Of a DNA stretch of 64,000 nt, positions 60,952 to 64,000 are shown one piece after another. Each line of letters starts with the position of its first letter. The stretch's first letter is position 1. Origin of the DNA: Chiayiivirga sp. (GTDB taxonomy: Bacteria; Pseudomonadota; Gammaproteobacteria; Xanthomonadales; Xanthomonadaceae); assembly GCA_022647565.1 (NCBI GenBank), contig JALCLA010000003.1:248001-312000 (forward strand). Reading direction: 5' to 3'. The notes under the pieces are model-generated. The model was not told where the DNA came from and searched no databases. It was given only the letters and a program-made list of their open reading frames with translations. The position numbers and the translations under genes are program-made.

Positions 60952-61375
60952 GCGCGGCCACTCCCGGGGTCGCGTCGCGCCGAAGATGTCGTTCGGTCCA
61001 GAGTCGCAGTTCGCGGCGCCGGGCCGCATCCAGCGTATCGAAGCCGAAGACCAGGACGACTGTACGGCCTGCACGGGTCAATCGCAGCACCTGCAGCAGC
61101 CCCCGATCCTGCAAGCCGCTGACCGAGGCCTCGTGCAACTCGCCGCCGGCATCGGCAAGCACGGCGCTGCCGTCGCCACGCAACACCAACTCGCGCCACC
61201 GCATCCGCTGCAGTTGCCACCAACTGGCACCGAACAGGAGCGGAATCGCGAGCAGGCTGGCGCGCGGCAGGTCCGAACGCCACAGCGCCCACGCCGCTCC
61301 CAGGGCCAGCAGGACAAGGGCCACGCGCAACGCATTCGAGACGCGCAATTCAAACCGGAGCGGCGGCGAGGACAT
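60944..61375 (-). CDS. ygfX: YgfX/CptA-like membrane protein
   Basis: A 143-residue protein with two N-terminal membrane helices (ALRVALVLLALGAAWALW; LLAIPLLFGASWWQL) and a soluble end (LVLRGDGSAVLADAGGELHEAS ... LRLWTERHLRR). This layout and the place directly behind sdhE match YgfX (CptA). It overlaps sdhE by 26 bp when the ATG at 61375 is used, and the next gene by 8 bp. Longer starts are open but not conserved. Function in these bacteria is unclear. Confidence 0.75.
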   Translation of the reverse strand: MSSPPLRFELRVSNALRVALVLLALGAAWALWRSDLPRASLLAIPLLFGASWWQLQRMRWRELVLRGDGSAVLADAGGELHEASVSGLQDRGLLQVLRLTRAGRTVVLVFGFDTLDAARRRELRLWTERHLRRDATPGVAAHV

Positions 61376-61601
61376 GTCGGACGGCGGCATCGAGGTCAGG
61401 GTCGTCGGGGCGGGCATGCTGAAGAAACCAGCGCCAAAGCTGGTCGTCCTCGCAATCAAGCAGGCGTTCGAACCTGGCGCGCTCGGAAGGTTCCGCCTCC
61501 GTCCAGGCCTTGTCCAGGAATCGCTCCAGCAACTGGTCGAGTTCGCGCATGCCGCGCCGGCAACGCCAGCGCAGGCGGCGCAGCTCGGCGTCGTCGCTCA
61601 C
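61350..61601 (-). CDS. sdhE: SdhE-family FAD assembly factor
   Basis: An 83-residue helical protein that helps attach FAD to SdhA. The family motif RRGMRELDQLL (RGxxE) and the acidic cluster FERLLDCEDDQLWRWF are present. GTG at 61601 overlaps the upstream MAPEG gene stop (GTGA). It lies near sdhA and sdhB, as expected for its job. Confidence 0.92.
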   Translation of the reverse strand: MSDDAELRRLRWRCRRGMRELDQLLERFLDKAWTEAEPSERARFERLLDCEDDQLWRWFLQHARPDDPDLDAAVRHVLAAAPV

Positions 61602-62032
61602 CACGGCAACTTGAGCGCGAAGCGCATCCAGAAGGCGGTCAGCACCAGTGTCGCCAGCGCATAGACCGTGAAGCGATGCATGACGCGGTTGTAGGTGCAC
61701 TGGATCAGGCTGTGCGCCGCGCGCAACGCAACGAAGGTCCACGCCAATACCAGGAAGACGGGATCGGACAAGCCTGCCTGAGTCACCGCCAACGCGCCGA
61801 CGTAGAACAGGACAGGGACTTCGAACAAGTTGCTGAAGTTGTCCGAGGCGCGTGTGTCCTTGAGCAGCGATTCCTTGGGCGCCGACAACGCGAGCCGTTG
61901 CGGATCGATGCGCGACCGGCGCATCTCGCCCAGACGCAGGTGATAGAGCCGCAACCAGACGAGGAACGTGACACCGGCCATCGCCACCACCGGCGCAAGC
62001 AGGCTCGCGTCGACCAGGTTCATCGAACTCAC
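61598..62032 (-). CDS. MAPEG family membrane protein
   Basis: A 144-residue protein with four membrane helices and the MAPEG pattern ([41 protein letters not shown]). MAPEG proteins include glutathione transferases and eicosanoid enzymes; substrate here unknown. GTG at 62032 overlaps the sdhB stop (GTGA); ATG 62023 is the alternative start. It sits between sdhB and sdhE. Confidence 0.88.
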   Translation of the reverse strand: MSSMNLVDASLLAPVVAMAGVTFLVWLRLYHLRLGEMRRSRIDPQRLALSAPKESLLKDTRASDNFSNLFEVPVLFYVGALAVTQAGLSDPVFLVLAWTFVALRAAHSLIQCTYNRVMHRFTVYALATLVLTAFWMRFALKLPW

Positions 62033-62817
62033 ACGCCGCGCCGCTGCAGCATCAGCTTCTTGATCTCACCGATCGCCTTGGCCGGATTCAGGCCCTTCGG
62101 ACAAGTGCGGGTGCAATTCATGATGGTATGGCAGCGATACAGGCGGAACGGATCTTCCAGTTCATCCAGGCGCGCGCCGGTGTCGTCGTCGCGGCTGTCG
62201 ACGATCCAGCGGTACGCCTGCAGCAGGATCGCGGGACCGAGATAGCGGTCGCCATTCCACCAGTAGCTCGGGCAGCTGGTGCTGCAGCAGGCGCAGAGGA
62301 TGCACTCGTACAGACCGTCGAGCTTCTTGCGATCGTCCGGCGACTGCAGCCGCTCGCGATCCGGCGGCGCCGGGGTCTGGCTGCGCAGCCAGGGCTTGAT
62401 CGAGGCGTACTGCGCGTAGAAATGGGTGAGATCGGGCACCAGGTCCTTCACCACCGGCATGTGCGGCAGTGGGTAGATCGGCACGTCCTTCTTGCCGCAG
62501 TCCTCGATCGCACGGGTGCAGGCCAGGGTGTTGGTGCCGTCGATGTTCATCGCGCACGAGCCGCAGATGCCTTCGCGACAGGAACGGCGGAAGGTGAGCG
62601 TCGGGTCGATCTCGTTCTTGATCTTGATCAGCGCATCCAGGACCATCGGCCCGCAGCTGCCCAGATCCACCTCGTAGGTGTCGAGGCGCGGATTGGCGTC
62701 GTCGTCCGGATTCCAGCGGTAGATCCTGAAATTCCGCACCGGGCCCTTGGCGCCCTTGGCCGGATAGTGCTTGCCCTTGCGCACCTTGGAGTTCTTGGGA
62801 AGGGTGAACTCGGCCAT
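62029..62817 (-). CDS. sdhB: Succinate dehydrogenase iron-sulfur subunit
   Basis: A 262-residue subunit of complex II passing electrons from SdhA to quinone. The [2Fe-2S] ligands are Cys80, Cys85, Cys88 and Cys100 ([22 protein letters not shown] region); the [4Fe-4S] motif is [12 protein letters not shown] (172-183), and the [3Fe-4S]/C-terminal motif [17 protein letters not shown]. All clusters look intact. sdhC and sdhD are not in this window. Confidence 0.97.
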   Translation of the reverse strand: MAEFTLPKNSKVRKGKHYPAKGAKGPVRNFRIYRWNPDDDANPRLDTYEVDLGSCGPMVLDALIKIKNEIDPTLTFRRSCREGICGSCAMNIDGTNTLACTRAIEDCGKKDVPIYPLPHMPVVKDLVPDLTHFYAQYASIKPWLRSQTPAPPDRERLQSPDDRKKLDGLYECILCACCSTSCPSYWWNGDRYLGPAILLQAYRWIVDSRDDDTGARLDELEDPFRLYRCHTIMNCTRTCPKGLNPAKAIGEIKKLMLQRRGV

Positions 62818-62820
62818 GAT

Positions 62821-63186
62821 TCAGTCCTGGTAGTGGCCGCCCGACTGCCGCGCAAAACCGCGGCTGAGGACGAAACGCGGAAACGTGATGAATTGCTCGG
62901 CGAACACGCGCTTGGCGAAGTCCGCCACGCCGTCGAACGGGATCGGAGCCACGGCCTCGCGCTTGTGTCCAAGCGCCTGCAGCGCGAATGCTCCGACCAT
63001 GACCACGAAGGCAAGCCCGGCCACGACGTAGCGCCCGGTGACCAGCAATTGCGCCGCAGCCAGAGCTGCGCCGACGAAGGTCGGCACCGCCACGAAGTGG
63101 ATCCACAGGTTCAGCCGATTGCGGTGGTTCTCGGCGTAATGCCGCCACTGCCAGGCCAGGAGTCCGCCTTCGCGCGCCATCGTCAT
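62821..63186 (-). CDS. Small membrane protein between sdhA and sdhB, Mpo1/DUF962-like
   Basis: A 121-residue protein with two to three helices. YAENHRNRLNLWIHFVAVPTF and LQALGHKREAVAPIPFDG resemble the conserved histidine motifs of DUF962/Mpo1 proteins, non-haem iron enzymes that shorten 2-hydroxy fatty acids. It is not a usual sdhC or sdhD anchor (no quinone-site or haem pattern). It lies between sdhA (5 bp away) and sdhB (4 bp), so it is expressed with complex II. The assignment is tentative. Confidence 0.65.
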   Translation of the reverse strand: MTMAREGGLLAWQWRHYAENHRNRLNLWIHFVAVPTFVGAALAAAQLLVTGRYVVAGLAFVVMVGAFALQALGHKREAVAPIPFDGVADFAKRVFAEQFITFPRFVLSRGFARQSGGHYQD

Positions 63187-63190
63187 GCGC

Positions 63191-64000
63191 TCAGTACACG
63201 CGGGCCTTGGGTGGAACGGCCTTGATCTCGTCGCTCATGGTGTACATGTGCACGGGACGATAGTCGATCGCGGTGTTGCCCTTGGTATCGATGCCGCACA
63301 AGGTGTGCTTCATCCAGTTCTCGTCGTCGCGCTTGGGGAAATCCTCGCGCGCATGCGCGCCGCGCGATTCCTTCCGGTTCTCGGCGGACACCATGGTGAC
63401 CACGGCCTGGTCGAGCAGGTTCTGCAGCTCCAGGGTCTCGATCAGGTCGGAATTCCAGATCAGGGAACGGTCGCTCACCCCGACGTCGGCAAAGCTGGCG
63501 TGCACGGCGCGGATCTTCTTCACGCCTTCGGCGAGGGTCTCGCCGGTGCGGAACACCGCCGCGTCCTTCTGCATGGTGCGCTGCATGTCGAGGCGGATGT
63601 CTGCGGTCGGAGTGCTGCCCTTGGCGTTGCGGTACTTGTCGAGGTTCGCCAGGGCTGCGTCGCAGGCGTCGGCGGGCAGGACCTTGTGCGACGCGTTCGA
63701 GGTGATCGTTGCGGCGCAACGATTGGCCACGGCGCGACCGAACACCACGAGATCGAGCAGCGAGTTCGAACCCAGGCGGTTGGCGCCATGGACCGAAACA
63801 CACGCCGCCTCGCCGATCGCGTAAAGCCCGGGCACCACCGCGTCGGGGTTGCCACCGCGAAGCTGCACTACCTCGCCGTGGTAGTTGGTAGGTATGCCAC
63901 CCATGTTGTAGTGCACCGTCGGCAACACCGGGATCGGTTGCTTGGTGGTATCGACGCCGGCAAAGATCTTCGCCGTCTCGGAAATGCCCGGCAGGCGCTC
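63191..64000 (-). CDS. sdhA: Succinate dehydrogenase flavoprotein subunit (5' end outside window)
   Basis: The last 269 residues or so of SdhA, which oxidises succinate to fumarate. Seen here: [51 protein letters not shown] (FAD-binding region) and the C-terminal domain with [24 protein letters not shown] and PPKARVY at the end. The histidine-bound FAD site lies outside the window. First gene of the sdhA-sdhB segment in reading direction. Confidence 0.96.
   Translation of the reverse strand, partial: ERLPGISETAKIFAGVDTTKQPIPVLPTVHYNMGGIPTNYHGEVVQLRGGNPDAVVPGLYAIGEAACVSVHGANRLGSNSLLDLVVFGRAVANRCAATITSNASHKVLPADACDAALANLDKYRNAKGSTPTADIRLDMQRTMQKDAAVFRTGETLAEGVKKIRAVHASFADVGVSDRSLIWNSDLIETLELQNLLDQAVVTMVSAENRKESRGAHAREDFPKRDDENWMKHTLCGIDTKGNTAIDYRPVHMYTMSDEIKAVPPKARVY

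Overview
The window is high-GC chromosomal DNA from a gammaproteobacterium, most likely of the Xanthomonadales (Lysobacterales). The evidence is the housekeeping gene order on the right (uvrC-pgsA-tRNA Gly/Cys/Leu, and sdhA-sdhB-sdhE-lolC-lolD-comEC-exbB-exbD-msbA-lpxK-kdsB), a CopL-type copper regulator, ECF sigma factors paired with a kinase or a DUF6768-like membrane protein, and a secreted protease with a C-terminal IFxxGFE-type tail. This is inferred from gene content and order; no database was searched.

Left part (1-6 kb): an ECF sigma factor and membrane Ser/Thr kinase on the minus strand, divergent from an NhaA sodium/proton antiporter; a second ECF sigma factor coupled to a small membrane protein; and a TIR-domain protein whose N-terminal part seems to be cut off by one in-frame stop codon.

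Metal-resistance island (about 6-36 kb), with several modules: (1) arsenic, with arsR coupled to an uncharacterised ATP-grasp-like gene and, divergent across an ArsR-type operator, arsC-aqpS-arsC and a YnfA-like gene, with no ArsB or Acr3; (2) a Cus-type Cu(I)/Ag(I) RND operon with a CusF-like metallochaperone; (3) a periplasmic copper module (copL, a His/Met-tailed TolC protein, a Tat-exported multicopper oxidase, cytochrome c, an NTF2-like protein, a DUF305 protein); (4) a cueR-like regulator and copA ATPase behind a perfect MerR operator; (5) a PbrR/CadR-like MerR regulator divergent from a fatty-acid-hydroxylase/DUF3703 fusion and a CDF transporter; (6) a Czc-type operon whose czcB end and whole czcA are riddled with indels, and whose 3' end is joined to the back half of nadE. 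The island lies between two roughly 0.63-kb direct copies of an unknown gene (6.07-6.70 kb and 37.4-38.03 kb). The right copy adjoins sseB and a complete IS21-family element (38.30-40.82 kb); the left copy is cut next to a small repeat-bearing remnant.

Right part (41-64 kb): ordinary chromosome. It holds an MFS transporter that looks internally deleted, tRNA-Val, a secreted protein pair including a zinc metalloprotease, an FMN-binding glutamate-synthase-like enzyme, a DUF2141 protein, the pgsA-linked tRNA cluster, DNA repair (uvrC), LPS and lipid export (kdsB, lpxK, msbA), ExbB/ExbD, ComEC, lipoprotein export (lolC/E, lolD) and the succinate dehydrogenase genes, ending inside sdhA. Most of the minus-strand genes here overlap by 4 bp (ATGA or GTGA), suggesting long translationally coupled operons.

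Frameshifts cluster between 29.6 and 38 kb and are absent from the clearly functional genes elsewhere, so that stretch is either decaying or poorly sequenced.
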